A stretch of 64,000 nucleotides of DNA from Nereocystis luetkeana (Eukaryota; Sar; Phaeophyceae; Laminariales; Laminariaceae). The position numbers and the translations under genes are program-made. Positions 44,101 through 51,494 of this stretch are shown here, one piece after another; position 1 is the stretch's first letter; every line of letters begins with the position of its first letter. A model generated the notes under the pieces. It saw only the letters and a program-made list of their open reading frames with translations. It had not been told where the DNA came from and did not search any database. The stretch covers positions 10,921,260 to 10,985,259 of the forward strand of contig JARUPZ010000005.1 in assembly GCA_031213475.1 (NCBI GenBank), given 5' to 3'.

Positions 44101-44458
44101 ATAGGTACCCCCCCAACCCCCTCCCCGCACACTGTGGTATTTCTATTGTACCTGATAAGTAGTAATGGTGCCCCGTCTCGAAAGGGATGCGTGGTCAATG
44201 GTCCAATCGACTAAGGCAAGAAACCACCAATGAGTATCCCCCCCCCCCCCCCTCCCCCCATTCCCCATACATGCCTCCCCTGCGTGTAAGGCCGAGGTGG
44301 AGACCGGGGCGAACGCCCACTCGATCGATTCGGTGGGCCTAGATTCGGCGGGCTTCACTTCCGTCAAGTTTCACCCCAAGCGACCGATCCTGGCAGCTTT
44401 AGCGTCAAGGTCGGGCCGCGGGGACTTCGGCCTGCGGTTGTGGTCGTTTATCTACTGA
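31081..44458 (+). CDS. THOC3: THO complex subunit 3 (TEX1), WD40 protein, 8 exons, N-terminus missing
   Basis: Eight exons (31081-31192, 32534-32637, 33185-33251, 34882-34968, 35473-35573, 39243-39326, 41200-41278, 44291-44458) join without a frame break to 266 residues plus TGA. The order of WD40 blades matches THOC3/TEX1: HSAKEQVDGLEWHP..CSVDKTMKVWDVR, then GGENLSVTYSPDG, then HDYKWSPNGEYI, then HTATCHGLDIDP, then ACGGLDGLVSLWDMGHFVCV, then VRSVSFSPDGQFLA, then AEVETG and HPKRPILAA. The AEVETG, SLWD..xxVCVR and HPKRP motifs are specific for this WD40 subfamily. THOC3 is a beta-propeller subunit of the nuclear THO/TREX complex, which couples transcription, splicing and mRNA export. The animal protein is about 350 residues, so roughly the first blade and the N-terminal tail are missing upstream of 31081; I could not find them. 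Introns are 0.5-3.7 kb and full of retroposons. Confidence 0.88.
31343..31428. mobile_element. MITE-B copy in a THOC3 intron
   Basis: TTAGGACTGCAG...GGACCCCAGTTCTAAAAGGG; the left arm is partly rearranged. Confidence 0.65.
31815..32160 (+). repeat. tRNA-derived SINE S2
   Basis: GTGTCCCCGGTGGCTTGGTAGG (A-box-like, TGGCTTGGTAGG) and GTGGGTTCGAGTCTCACC (B box) with a tRNA-like spacing, followed by an unrelated body containing GCGATAAAAATCAAGGCATG. The body shares short blocks with S1 (GCGATAAAAATGAAGGCACG), so S1 and S2 may be composite relatives. Confidence 0.65.
32534..32637 (+). CDS. THOC3: THOC3 exon B
   Basis: After acceptor AAAG the exon reads VWDVRTPGRPVQEHISGGEN, then LSVTYSPDGHYIAMG. 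It joins exon A to give the blade ending TMKVWDVR. The donor is at 32638 (GTGCGT), phase 2. A 0.34-kb GGT/GTT microsatellite begins about 15 bases into the following intron. Confidence 0.86.
32653..32996. repeat. GGT/GTT microsatellite in THOC3 intron B-C
   Basis: About 340 bases of GTTGGTGGT-type triplets starting 16 bases after exon B and filling most of a 547-bp intron. It is open in all frames, giving poly-Val/Gly and poly-Thr/Pro artefacts. Confidence 0.85.
33185..33251 (+). CDS. THOC3: THOC3 exon C
   Basis: The exon reads EKNMDNDILGIYDIRTKKKL and KS to a donor GTGAGA at 33252. Two acceptors are in frame: AG ending at 33184 (chosen, giving MG-EKNMDND, closest to the family's VG-NKDD) and AG ending at 33172, which would add four residues (STRR). 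Confidence 0.78.
33295..33575 (-). repeat. SINE-II copy, minus orientation
   Basis: Reads inverted: GTCGTATGTCCATAGACCCT, CGGGTTTTCACCGACCAGG, GCGAAGCGCCGTGAGGTG, GGGTGAGCTGCATCCTA, AACCGCTGATGAGGCGG, head GGCCACTTTCAGAGGCA. The tail is G-rich (poly(C) on the sense strand). Confidence 0.75.
34231..34747 (+). repeat. SINE-II cluster: tail, full copy, truncated copy
   Basis: A tail fragment (34231-34305), a full copy with head GGCTGTCTCTGGAAGTGGCG (34306-34583) and a truncated copy (34598-34747). The last has GAGTA-CCAGGTA-CACC at its tail where other copies have GAGTA-CACC, a clean 7-base micro-insertion. Confidence 0.8.
34882..34968 (+). CDS. THOC3: THOC3 exon D
   Basis: The acceptor CCTCAG follows a (TGCC)n tract. 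The exon reads VKFPFAVHDYKWSPNGEYII, then NSSEKGTID, and ends in phase 0 at GTGAGC (34969). Confidence 0.85.
35217..35328. mobile_element. MITE-A copy with a CCTGGTA micro-insertion
   Basis: Within the left arm the consensus ATA-GGACC reads ATA-CCTGGTA-GGACC (35237-35245). It lies in the THOC3 intron between exons D and E. Confidence 0.88.
35473..35573 (+). CDS. THOC3: THOC3 exon E
   Basis: The acceptor GTCCAG is followed by VMAFGPAKALARVKSTPAAH and then TATCHGLDIDPFN. The donor GTGGGA is at 35574, phase 2 (AG + G makes Arg). The HT..C.GLDIDP block corresponds to the family's HPSNCICIKFDP blade. Confidence 0.85.
35580..36280. repeat. GTT/GGT-rich degenerate microsatellite, THOC3 intron E-F
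   Basis: About 700 bases dominated by GTTG, GGTG and T runs on the plus strand; long Val/Cys/Phe frames are artefacts. Confidence 0.7.
36508..36602. mobile_element. MITE-B copy
   Basis: CCCCTTTTAAGACCGCAGTC...ACGGGACTGCAGTCCTACAAGGG. Confidence 0.7.
36920..37028. mobile_element. MITE-A copy
   Basis: TTACGGGGGACCATAGTCAA...TTAACTATGGTCCCCCGTAA flanked by TA. Confidence 0.88.
37370..37640 (-). repeat. S1-like SINE fragment, minus orientation
   Basis: T-rich start, CATTCATTATATTCACCTTC, GTCGTTACAACCCAGATCCG, GGGGTCACATCGCAGGCTCT match the inverted S1 body, interrupted by C runs. The tRNA-like head is missing. Confidence 0.55.
37728..38005 (+). repeat. SINE-II copy
   Basis: CACAAGCGGTTCTTAGAAGG, CTTCGCGCTTGGTGCGAGCA, GGTCGGTGAAAACCCGACGT, tail ATCGAGTGCACC plus C run. 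Confidence 0.75.
38125..38214. mobile_element. MITE-B copy
   Basis: CCCTGTTAGGACTGCCGTGC...GGGACCGCGGTTCTAAAAGG. Confidence 0.7.
38439..38543. mobile_element. MITE-A copy
   Basis: TTACGGGGAACCATATTAAG...TTACCATGGTCCCCCGTAA flanked by TA. Confidence 0.85.
39117..39212 (+). repeat. LINE-C 3' end next to THOC3 exon F
   Basis: CTCCGTCTCGAGTGGGACGC...GGCAAGCAACGTATGAGTACG plus a C-rich tail that continues into the pyrimidine tract before the exon F acceptor. Confidence 0.75.
39243..39326 (+). CDS. THOC3: THOC3 exon F
   Basis: The acceptor CTCGCAG follows a pyrimidine tract and a LINE 3' tail. The exon reads YLACGGLDGLVSLWDMGHFV and CVRTIDC. The SLWD..xxVCVR motif is the clearest THOC3 signature in the window. 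The donor GTGAGT is at 39327, phase 2. Confidence 0.88.
41131..41193. repeat. (CT)n microsatellite before THOC3 exon G
   Basis: CTCTCT run directly upstream of the CTGCAG acceptor, probably acting as polypyrimidine tract. Confidence 0.85.
41200..41278 (+). CDS. THOC3: THOC3 exon G
   Basis: The acceptor CTGCAG follows a (CT)n microsatellite. The exon reads GGVRSVSFSPDGQFLAISML and DASVQV, matching the family's WPVRTLSFSHDGKMLAS blade. The donor GTGAGT is at 41279, phase 0. Confidence 0.85.
41575..41690 (+). repeat. SINE-II 3' fragment
   Basis: CTCCGTCCCGGCATTATAGG...ACGACTACGGCCATGCATGA...ATCGAGTACACC plus C run. Confidence 0.7.
41746..43515 (+). mobile_element. LINE-C: non-LTR retrotransposon, RT-containing 3' part, decayed
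   Basis: Reverse-transcriptase motifs occur in order: QAGFRPYRSCVDHV (41764), FLDVQKVYDTVW around the MITE, a GxxLxP-like GMYVVTQPI (42175), and FADD (42296) with LEHTRKWRVTANVKKC, then YLGVEIS after a further break. These are the finger/palm motifs of LINE reverse transcriptases. The frame is broken by a TA-expansion stop at 42201 and others. The 3' part (42480-43480) is homologous to 27150-28545. The element ends GCAACAAGTGAGTACGCG plus a C run. The 5' end and any endonuclease domain were not found. It sits in the sense orientation inside the last intron of THOC3. Confidence 0.8.
41872..41984. mobile_element. MITE-A copy inside the RT frame of LINE-C
   Basis: Flanked by TA. Element plus one TA is 115 bases, and the RT frame differs by exactly that shift on its two sides, so its removal would rejoin FFL and DVQKV. 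Inside, TATA-CCCTGGTA-GG marks another micro-insertion. Confidence 0.9.
43618..44112 (+). repeat. Cluster of SINE-II and LINE-C tails with poly(C)
   Basis: SINE-II tails at 43633-43685 and 43920-43968; LINE-C tails (CGTCTCGAAAGGGATGCGTG...GAGTA plus C) at 43760-43825, 43843-43918 and 44048-44115. Such repeated nesting of short 3' ends fills the 0.8 kb before THOC3 exon H. Confidence 0.75.
44165..44258 (+). repeat. LINE-C 3' end directly upstream of THOC3 exon H
   Basis: GCCCCGTCTCGAAAGGGATG...CACCAATGAGTATC plus C run, 30 bases before the exon H acceptor region. Confidence 0.75.
44291..44458 (+). CDS. THOC3: THOC3 exon H (terminal exon)
   Basis: The acceptor GTAAG is followed by AEVETGANAHSIDSVGLDSA, then GFTSVKFHPKRPILAALA, then a short Arg/Gly-rich tail and LRLWSFIY before TGA at 44456-44458. 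AEVETG is shared exactly with animal THOC3. No clear polyadenylation signal was seen in the next 200 bases. Confidence 0.88.
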   Translation, partial: AEVETGANAHSIDSVGLDSAGFTSVKFHPKRPILAALASRSGRGDFGLRLWSFIY

Positions 44459-44459
44459 G

Positions 44460-45330
44460 CTGGGTCGTTACCAAACATGGGCCGATCATAGCCTGAGGAC
44501 TGGGGGAGTGGGGAGGGTTGAGGGAGGGGGGAAAGGGACGGAAAGGGGGGGATAAGGAATGGGGGAGGAGAGATGTACTTCGCGGGGAGGGGGAGGCTAT
44601 CGGTAAGTTCAGTGAGTGCATGGTCGGGTATTGCTCAATTTTGTTTACAAGTATTTTGACTGTGGAGGGGGGAGAGGAGGGGGGGGGGGGGGGGGAGATA
44701 TCGGTGACTTCGCGGCAGATTTAATTAGTACCTGTTCGGGTGTTGCTTATTCGATCTACTGTACGAGCTGTTAAAAATGCCGTGCTTGATTGGCTATTAA
44801 TAGTATCATTGGCTCTAAATTGAGTACCTGCTCTATACAGTACATAGGACCTGGTACCTGTTGGTATGGTACCTATCAATTTTGCCGCCGGGGGCAGTTG
44901 CTCACAGTTGTACCACTGGGCTGCGCTAGTGCAGTCGGGGCGCCTCGCGAGGGGTAGTGGGCATGAAGAGGGCATGGCCCACCTGTGGTCTACGCGGTAG
45001 CACGCATACCTGGTACAAAGCAACACATCAACAACCGGGTGTGTTGTACATACACTCGGTAGAATGCGGGTGGATGCGAGCAGCGCGAGAGGTCTGCCGT
45101 GATAACCTCCCGCAGTGGTTCGTTCTACTCGTACCCTATCGCTGTTGTTGTACCCCCCCCGCCCCCCCCACGTCACATCATGTTTTCTGGTGGAAAGTAT
45201 TATCGTGTTGTCCCACCTGTGCATCTGCTTCTATTATTTGTACCAACCGCGGCTGCAGAGCTTCGACACCATGCGGCATTCATCGGGCAGGGTCCGGCGG
45301 ACCCCATCTAGCGTGCCTCGTTGACGGAGT
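44460..45330. other. No gene recognised; G-rich 3' flank of THOC3
   Basis: Runs of G (44500-44600 and 44663-44696) with quadruplex potential follow the THOC3 stop. No coding frame was supported. Confidence 0.35.
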
Positions 45331-45344
45331 ATAGTGCTCACGCC

Positions 45345-45640
45345 GGAAACACAAATGCACGAAGGGGTGCACTCGATAGGAGAGGTGTACTCGATATCAT
45401 GCATGGCCGTAGTCGTATAACCTATAGACCCTCGCATCCCTGCAACGCCGGGACGGAGCATGTCGGGTTTTCACCGACCAGGCAGACATTTGCTTGCACC
45501 AAGCGCGAAGCGCCGTGAGGTGTCCGGCGAGTCGCATGAAGGGTGAGCTGCATCCTATTATACTAAGAACCGCTTGTGAGGCCGACTGGCATATGGATGG
45601 CAGCTTCAATGAGTTGATTTAATTGCGAGGGGGGGGGGCA
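45345..45640 (-). repeat. SINE-II copy, minus orientation
   Basis: Inverted order GGTGTACTCGATATCATGCA, CCCTCGCATCCCTGCAACGC, CGGGTTTTCACCGACCAGGC, AAGCGCCGTGAGGTGTCCGG, AAGAACCGCTTGTGAGGCCG, ending in the head region with CAGCTTCAATGAG. Confidence 0.75.
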
Positions 45641-45894
45641 TACTGTAGCAATCAGGACCATATAAGCTGAGTACAACACTGGATTATATATACATAAACC
45701 TGGTATATTTTTATTGATTTTCATGTACGGGTTTTGCGTATATGATGGATCGTGACACTACTACGGTGTGGTCTTCCGTTAAATTGTATTGAGAACCGAA
45801 TATCGTTTATTAACATGAGGGAGAGATGTGTGTGTTTTGGGTCCATCGTGGCGGTTGATTACTGCACCCCCCCCCCCGCCCCCACCCCTCCCCG

Positions 45895-46062
45895 CCTCCG
45901 TCTCTAGAGGGATGCGGGGTCAATGGTCAAATGACTTAAGCCAAGCAACAAACGAGTACGCCCCCCCCCCCCCCCCTCCGTTTCGAAAGGGATGCGTGGT
46001 CAATGATCAAACAACAAATGAGCACGCCCCCCCCCCCACCACCCCGCCCCCCCCCCGCAAGA
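45895..46062 (+). repeat. Two LINE-C 3' tails in tandem
   Basis: CTCTAGAGGGATGCGGGGTC...CAAACGAGTACG plus C, then TTTCGAAAGGGATGCGTGGT...CAAATGAGCACG plus C. Confidence 0.75.
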
Positions 46063-46128
46063 AGTGGTGTTGTATGACCGTACCGGGTACATATCATCAT
46101 CGAACCTACTTCACACAAAAATACTTTT

Positions 46129-46218
46129 CCCTCTTAGGGCCGCAGTCCCGTGTTGTGGAGACAAACTTCTTAGAAATTGAGTGGTTTGTCCCCAAAACGA
46201 GACTGCGGTCGTAAAAGG
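46129..46218. mobile_element. MITE-B copy
   Basis: CCCTCTTAGGGCCGCAGTCC...GAGACTGCGGTCGTAAAAGG. Confidence 0.7.
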
Positions 46219-46219
46219 A

Positions 46220-47518
46220 TTATAACCCGATGAACAATCCCATGGCTCGACAGCAGTAGGGGTATAACACACAGAGCGAATATACGTTGCACAACACAGA
46301 TGTCATGATGATGTATCAGCCAAAAGAGGGGCTCCGCAAGAATCGGAAAATTATCCGGCCAAGAAAGTGATGTGCACCATGCACCACCCCTCTGCCCGAG
46401 CCCGCGCCTGACATATTGTAAGTTCACGCCTCGGACCAATGAGTGGAACCTGTGATACGACAGCAGCGCCAAATCCTAGTAATGCTAGATATATTTGGAG
46501 GCGTTCTGCGGTAGACGTTCACCCTAATCTTTCTGAGGCTCCTCACTTAAGGAGCTCCATACCTCACCCGAAAACTGACTTCAGCAAACTTCAGATTCCG
46601 TCCCGATGAAAAATCCCATGGCCAAGCATACAAAAAAACGTCATTTTTCGAAACAAGATTGGCATTCCGACGATTGTGGGTTAAGGAACTCCGTCATTCA
46701 AAAACTATTTTTTTAAGCGGAAAGGTGCTACTTGTATCGTCGAGTTATTGTTGGTTCAGGTTAATTCTTATCGGAGAGCGTTTTTTCCATAATTTCCAAA
46801 TTTTGGAAGTAGTTGGAGATATGTATCAATATACGGAGGCGTTCTGTCACTATTCGTGAAATTCTCCTGAACCAAAAATATCAAGTTCGTTAACATTCCA
46901 ATATTTGGAAAAAAAAAAAGACAGGAAAATATGGAAGATTGAAAAATTGCGCGAAAAAAATGTCAAAAATTTGGACAAAAAGCTCTCCGATAAGAATGAT
47001 CCTTATTCACCGAGAGGTGGCGCGACAAAACGCCAGTACTGACACCTGACACCGCTGCCGACGAGAGAAGGAGGGAGATGGCAGACAGTGTGGCAGGCAA
47101 GGTCCCTCCCTGACTCGGCTTAAATTATACCAGGTATGTAGCAGAGATGCGAATAACCTTATCTTACGCTACTTGTTTTCGTCCCTTTCGAGCACGATTT
47201 TGTTCCCTATGTATGCCTTGATTGTGTCACTACTTTTTGTTTCCTTCTTTCCTTCCTCTCCACATCCATCCTTATTCCGGTGTCTTGCTCTTCTTCGTGC
47301 TGCTTCGTCCGTGCGGCAGGCATGTCTTCATCATCTTCACCGCGTGCCTGCTCCTCTCCCGCAGTTTTTGTTGTTGCTGTTTTTTTTCGTATTCTCAGCT
47401 TCTTTCGTAGATTCTGTATGATTTCATCATCATGTTTGTTTTTTACATGTATGTTGTCTTGATAGGGTACAAAAGTTAGTGATTTTACTATCTATCTTGG
47501 TTGGGCAGGTTGTAGCAG
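46220..47518. other. No gene recognised
   Basis: AT-rich around 46600-46980 with a 66-codon frame of no recognisable character; T/C-rich around 47180-47460. Confidence 0.35.
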
Positions 47519-47520
47519 CC

Positions 47521-47842
47521 GGTCGCCCCGGTGGTTCAAGTGGTTAACCTCGAATTCTACTTGTTTGAGTCCTGGGTTCGAGCCCCAGGAGGGTCGGACT
47601 TTGACTTTATTTGCAAAAATAAAAAAAGGGATTCAATTGTTGAGAGCGCCTTGCAGCGTGGGTAGGCACAATTCGATGCGAGTCGACGAGGGAAGAAAAT
47701 GCTGAAATCTTCTCGCGATAAAAAATGAAGGCACGTACCGTAGCGGGAAGGGGGGAGAAGAGCCTGCTATGTGACCCCGGATCTGAGTTACGAGTTGGAA
47801 GGAGAGAGAGTAGAAGATGTGCGAAGATAATGAATGGGATGG

Positions 47843-47884
<42 letters not shown>
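47521..47884 (+). repeat. tRNA-derived SINE S1, copy 2, with A45 tail
   Basis: Nearly identical to 23456-23808, including the GGGTTCGAGCCCC B box. It ends in an uninterrupted run of about 45 A (47839-47883), suggesting recent insertion. Confidence 0.9.
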
Positions 47885-47886
<2 letters not shown>

Positions 47887-48156
47887 GCTCTCGCGCCCCG
47901 TGCGTTGTGGCAATTCACGTGCCTACTTACAGATCCATCACAATCGGGATTATTTAGGTTCTCTTTGTAAGAGTGCCGTCTGCAACCACGCACGTACGTT
48001 GTATCTCTCTATCAATAGATAGGATAAACAACCAAGACGGACACTGGGCGAGGTCATATGATATGTCGTTTGTCGTTGTGTGTAAACAACGGGGTTTCAA
48101 GTGAAGACAACAACGGTTTCAAGTGAGGCCCGCCAGTTCCACGAACTTATATATGT

Positions 48157-48261
48157 TTACGGAGGAATATATTTAATAGGACCAAACATTGTTAGCTAAA
48201 CTGATTAAATATGTAGGTTTTTATGTACACCGTCGGTTCCATTAACTATGGTCCCCCGTAA
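48157..48261. mobile_element. MITE-A copy
   Basis: TTACGGAGGAATATATTTAA...TTAACTATGGTCCCCCGTAA. Confidence 0.82.
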
Positions 48262-48502
48262 TAGAGCACCAATCGAAGACGCGGCTCCTCAAAACCCACT
48301 CCCATCACATCCTCTGAACAGCGAGGCAAACGAAAAGCCGAGAAGAACCGCGAAGAGAAAACCGGAAAGAAAGGAGCAGGCCGATACTCGTACACGTAAG
48401 GGACAGAAAAAAAATGCCAATGAACACCACCGCCCTCTACCACCAGCTAGGGGGGAAGAATATATCGACGCAGACAAGAAAAAAAAACAACCCACAACCC
48501 GA

Positions 48503-48633
48503 GTACGGGGGACCATACCTGGTAGTAAATAGGACCCAATGTTGCTATTAATAGTACAAATGGGTAAATGCATACCAGGTACCTGGTATGTTTTGTATGT
48601 ACCGTAGACTATATTTAGTATGGTCCCCCGTAA
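48503..48633. mobile_element. MITE-A copy with four micro-insertions
   Basis: Relative to intact copies it carries CCTGGTA after ACCATA (48516), TTAATA after GCTA (48546), and CCAGGTA plus CCTGGTA back to back after GCATA (48573, 48580). Confidence 0.85.
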
Positions 48634-48776
48634 TAAATGCATACCAGGTACCTGATGGTATGTTTTGTATGTACCGTAGGCTATATTTAGTATGGTCCCC
48701 CGTAATAAATGCCTACCAGGTACTTGGTATGTTTTGTATGTACCGTAGGCTATATTTAGTATGGTCCCCCGTAATA
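48567..48776. repeat. Tandem triplication of the MITE-A right half
   Basis: Units of about 70 bases (AATGCATACCAGGTACCTG...TATGTACCGTAG...GGTCCCCCGTAAT) at 48567-48635, 48636-48706 and 48707-48775, differing by one to three bases. Confidence 0.82.
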
Positions 48777-48890
48777 GCAACGGGGGCGAGGCGAAACTTG
48801 ATGGAAGTTTATACCTGGGACTGCGGTGGCGTGTGCCCATTTCGATTCCACCCCGTGACAAACCCACACACAAATGTGGCCTTTTATCTC

Positions 48891-48893
48891 TAA

Positions 48894-48979
<86 letters not shown>

Positions 48980-49012
48980 GTATTATTAGTATTATCAGTA
49001 TTATTATCATTA
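48891..49012. repeat. (ATT)n microsatellite
   Basis: About 120 bases of ATT with a few GTA/ATC interruptions. Confidence 0.9.
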
Positions 49013-49033
49013 ATATGCTTTCGCCATCCGACA

Positions 49034-49402
49034 ATGTCTATTAATAGTGTAGTTATAAAAAATACTAAGGGATCTCCATTATTTTGGCACCTGGTATTAC
49101 ATACCAGGGTATTCCTCTATGATACGAACATGAAAAATGATCCCACGCTAACCCAACCATTTTTCTTTTTTCCTCGTGACAAGCCGATTGACGTACCCGT
49201 ACGTAAAGTCGCTTGCATTTTTATTGATAGTAGTATGCTCGCCATCCAACATGTACATTGTGCACATGAAATGATGTGGGAAATGGAAAAAAATAGGAAA
49301 CGGCTGGCAGAGAAGCGTGTGAGCGATACTGCAGATTTACGGAAGGATATTCGGTTTAGATCGGAACGGCATCTACGCTATATTGTCGTAAGGCAAGCAT
49401 AA
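49034..49402 (+). CDS. Unrecognised ORF, 122 codons
   Basis: ATG to TAA frame with a plausible, charged C-terminal half (VHCAHEMMWEMEKNRKRLAE, then KRVSDTADLRKDIRFRSER). It starts directly after the (ATT)n microsatellite. A 9-11-bp palindromic CCTGG/CCAGG motif pair lies inside it, suggesting the region is a degraded repeat. DNA just before (CGCCATCCGACAAT) and just after (AGCTTCAACGTTGATCA) recurs in inverted orientation at 63.82-63.91 kb, so this may be part of a dispersed element. No family was recognised. Confidence 0.25.
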   Translation: MSINSVVIKNTKGSPLFWHLVLHTRVFLYDTNMKNDPTLTQPFFFFPRDKPIDVPVRKVACIFIDSSMLAIQHVHCAHEMMWEMEKNRKRLAEKRVSDTADLRKDIRFRSERHLRYIVVRQA

Positions 49403-49565
49403 TAATAATGTGTACATAAGCTTCAACGTTGATCATTCAAAACATTCCTGAAAGAAGAAATCCCCAGAAACAATGGAAAACAGCAGTGTTATGTATGGCC
49501 TTGTAAGGGGACGCTACAATAGCACCCATAGGAATGCGTCGGCAAGTACGCGCGCGTAGGTAGGC

Positions 49566-49745
49566 ATGTCGGCAACATATACATACGACTTTGAGTTAGA
49601 GCAAGGAATCCGCATCGAAGATTCGGACTTCGAAGTTTTAGAATACATGAAGAAAATATTCAAGAATCCTGAGCTGTTCACCTTTTCGCCCTTTTTTGGG
49701 CCCAATAACTTACGAGGTACATACATGTCATCGGAGAGGACTTGA
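49566..49745 (+). pseudogene. Unrecognised 59-codon ORF continuing past one stop codon
   Basis: ATG at 49566 starts MSATYTYDFELEQGIRIEDS and continues DFEVLEYMKKIFKNPELFTF to a TGA at 49743. After the stop the same frame stays open about 55 codons with similar composition (FSWSIFDDDSKRDTSSSVRL...) until it runs into a minus-strand SINE at about 49.87 kb. This looks like an old coding region broken by one nonsense change and a SINE, or an exon of an unknown gene. No homologue was recognised. Confidence 0.3.
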
Positions 49746-49869
49746 TTCTCCTGGAGCATCTTTGACGACGACTCGAAAAGAGACACATCATCGTCCGTCC
49801 GCCTGGAGAACAGCAATATTTTACGTAGTGGAGGACATTTTTTTATCGGTGATGTGTCCATTGCGCTAT

Positions 49870-50225
49870 GTGAAGGTGTTAGTTACCTACTGAGCTACAC
49901 TGTACAGGGGTAAAAGACCGATCGAATACTCAGCCCAAGGTAATCCTTATAACATTCACCCCCCCTCTGAACGGCGGGGTCTTTGGGGCGTCGGAGCCGT
50001 ATACGTCCGTACGCTGACCTACCCGCTTCGTTTCATTACCTGGGGATCCAGGGAGATGTGTTATTTTAGGTGTGCGCGCGCAAGCGTTTCTGTAAAAGAA
50101 ACGTTCGAAGTGAGGTTCGAACCCGTGACCTGGACGACGTCAAATAAATGTGAAGGTGTTACCTACTGAGCTATAATAGGGGTAAAAGATCGATCGATTA
50201 CCCAGCCCAAGGTAATCCTTAAAAC
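49870..50225 (-). repeat. tRNA-derived SINE S3, copy 1 (one head plus part of another)
   Basis: On the minus strand: TAGCTCAGTAGGTAAC (A box) and CACGGGTTCGAACCTCAC (B box) in tRNA-like spacing, followed by AAACGCTTGCGCGC, AATGAAACGAAGCGGGTAGG, CAAAGACCCCGCCGTTCAGA. A second partial head is at 49870-49950. Confidence 0.8.
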
Positions 50226-50229
50226 AGCT

Positions 50230-51100
50230 ACAGCAGTGTGCTCACGCGCGTGAAATGAAACAGTTTTAATAAGCGTTTCGGCCAGCTTTTTTTCGTGCTA
50301 CGACTCGCTCGCAACTTCGAATGCACGAAAACGCCTCTTGAGTCGTTTCTGGCTGCCTACGACCGCCGTCTGGCGCACCCGACGCCCTCATACACCGCAT
50401 CAGGAGCATCTCTCGATTTCGCGGGCTGTAGTTTCCTGCGAGGGGGGCTGTAGCTGTCCGCACGTGACGTGCAAGCGCGCAGTTCAGGGTCGTTTTTTGT
50501 TTCGTTCAGTGCACTCCAAATTTCGACCAATTCGTTTCCTTCGAGCCCTTGTGCGCCCTGTCTGTTTTTTTTTGCGTTTTTATTTTTTCTCCTCCCGAAA
50601 AGTCGCTTGTTTTTCTAGAGAAGCGTCGAAGCCTCACTGCGAGGTGTGTGGGGCAGATGTATCACCTCATTTCTGCGTCGAATAGCCGCATCTTCGATCT
50701 CTCGTCCCGATTTTGGGATGATACGGTCATCGTCCTTTAATCGTCGTGTGATCAGCATCTACGACTATTCAGGGTGGGCTGATGTGATGGAGTAGCACAT
50801 CCATCGTATAGGAATGTATACATCCATTAGGCGAAACTTGTATGGTTATACGTAACGCTTTTTGAATATTCAGTGGAACCAGTCTAGAAACCCCTTCGTG
50901 AGCGGAACATTCTGTTACAGTTTGGGAATATTCTTTATGATAACGTCCCGGTAGGTAGACTGTTGTACCTGCGTATGTATACAGGTTAGTTTTGTTTAAC
51001 GTCTGGGCTGAGTTGCGTTCACGACAATCCCCCCTCGCTCACTCGAGTTCTCTCTCACTTCACTTTAGCAGCAACAACAACAAGAAGGTCGTGCTCCATA
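50230..51100. other. No gene recognised between the two S3 copies
   Basis: A 115-codon frame at 50338-50685 overlaps an open minus frame; neither has recognisable features. Confidence 0.3.
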
Positions 51101-51107
51101 AGCAGCG

Positions 51108-51455
51108 TGTGCGAAGGTGTTACCTACTGAGCTATAGGGGTAAAAGATCGATCAATTACCCAGCCCAAGGTAATCCCTATAACACTCTCCCCCCCTCTGA
51201 ACGGCGGGGTCTTTGGGGCGTCGGAACCGTATACGTCCGTACGCTGACCTACCCGCTTCGTTTCATTACCTGGGGAACCAGGGAGATGTGTTTTTTAGGT
51301 GTGCACGCGCAAGCGTTTCTGTAAAAGAAACGTTCGAAGTGAGGTTCGAACCCGTGACCTGGACGACGTCAAATAAATGTGAAGGTGTTACCTACGGAGC
51401 TATAGGGGTAAAAGACCGATCGATTACCCGGCCCAAGGTAATCCTTATAACACGT
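51108..51455 (-). repeat. tRNA-derived SINE S3, copy 2
   Basis: Nearly identical to 49870-50225, with the same two-head arrangement and the same B box. Confidence 0.82.
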
Positions 51456-51494
51456 GCCCTACCCAGCATCGACACATCCTTACCGGCGTATACC

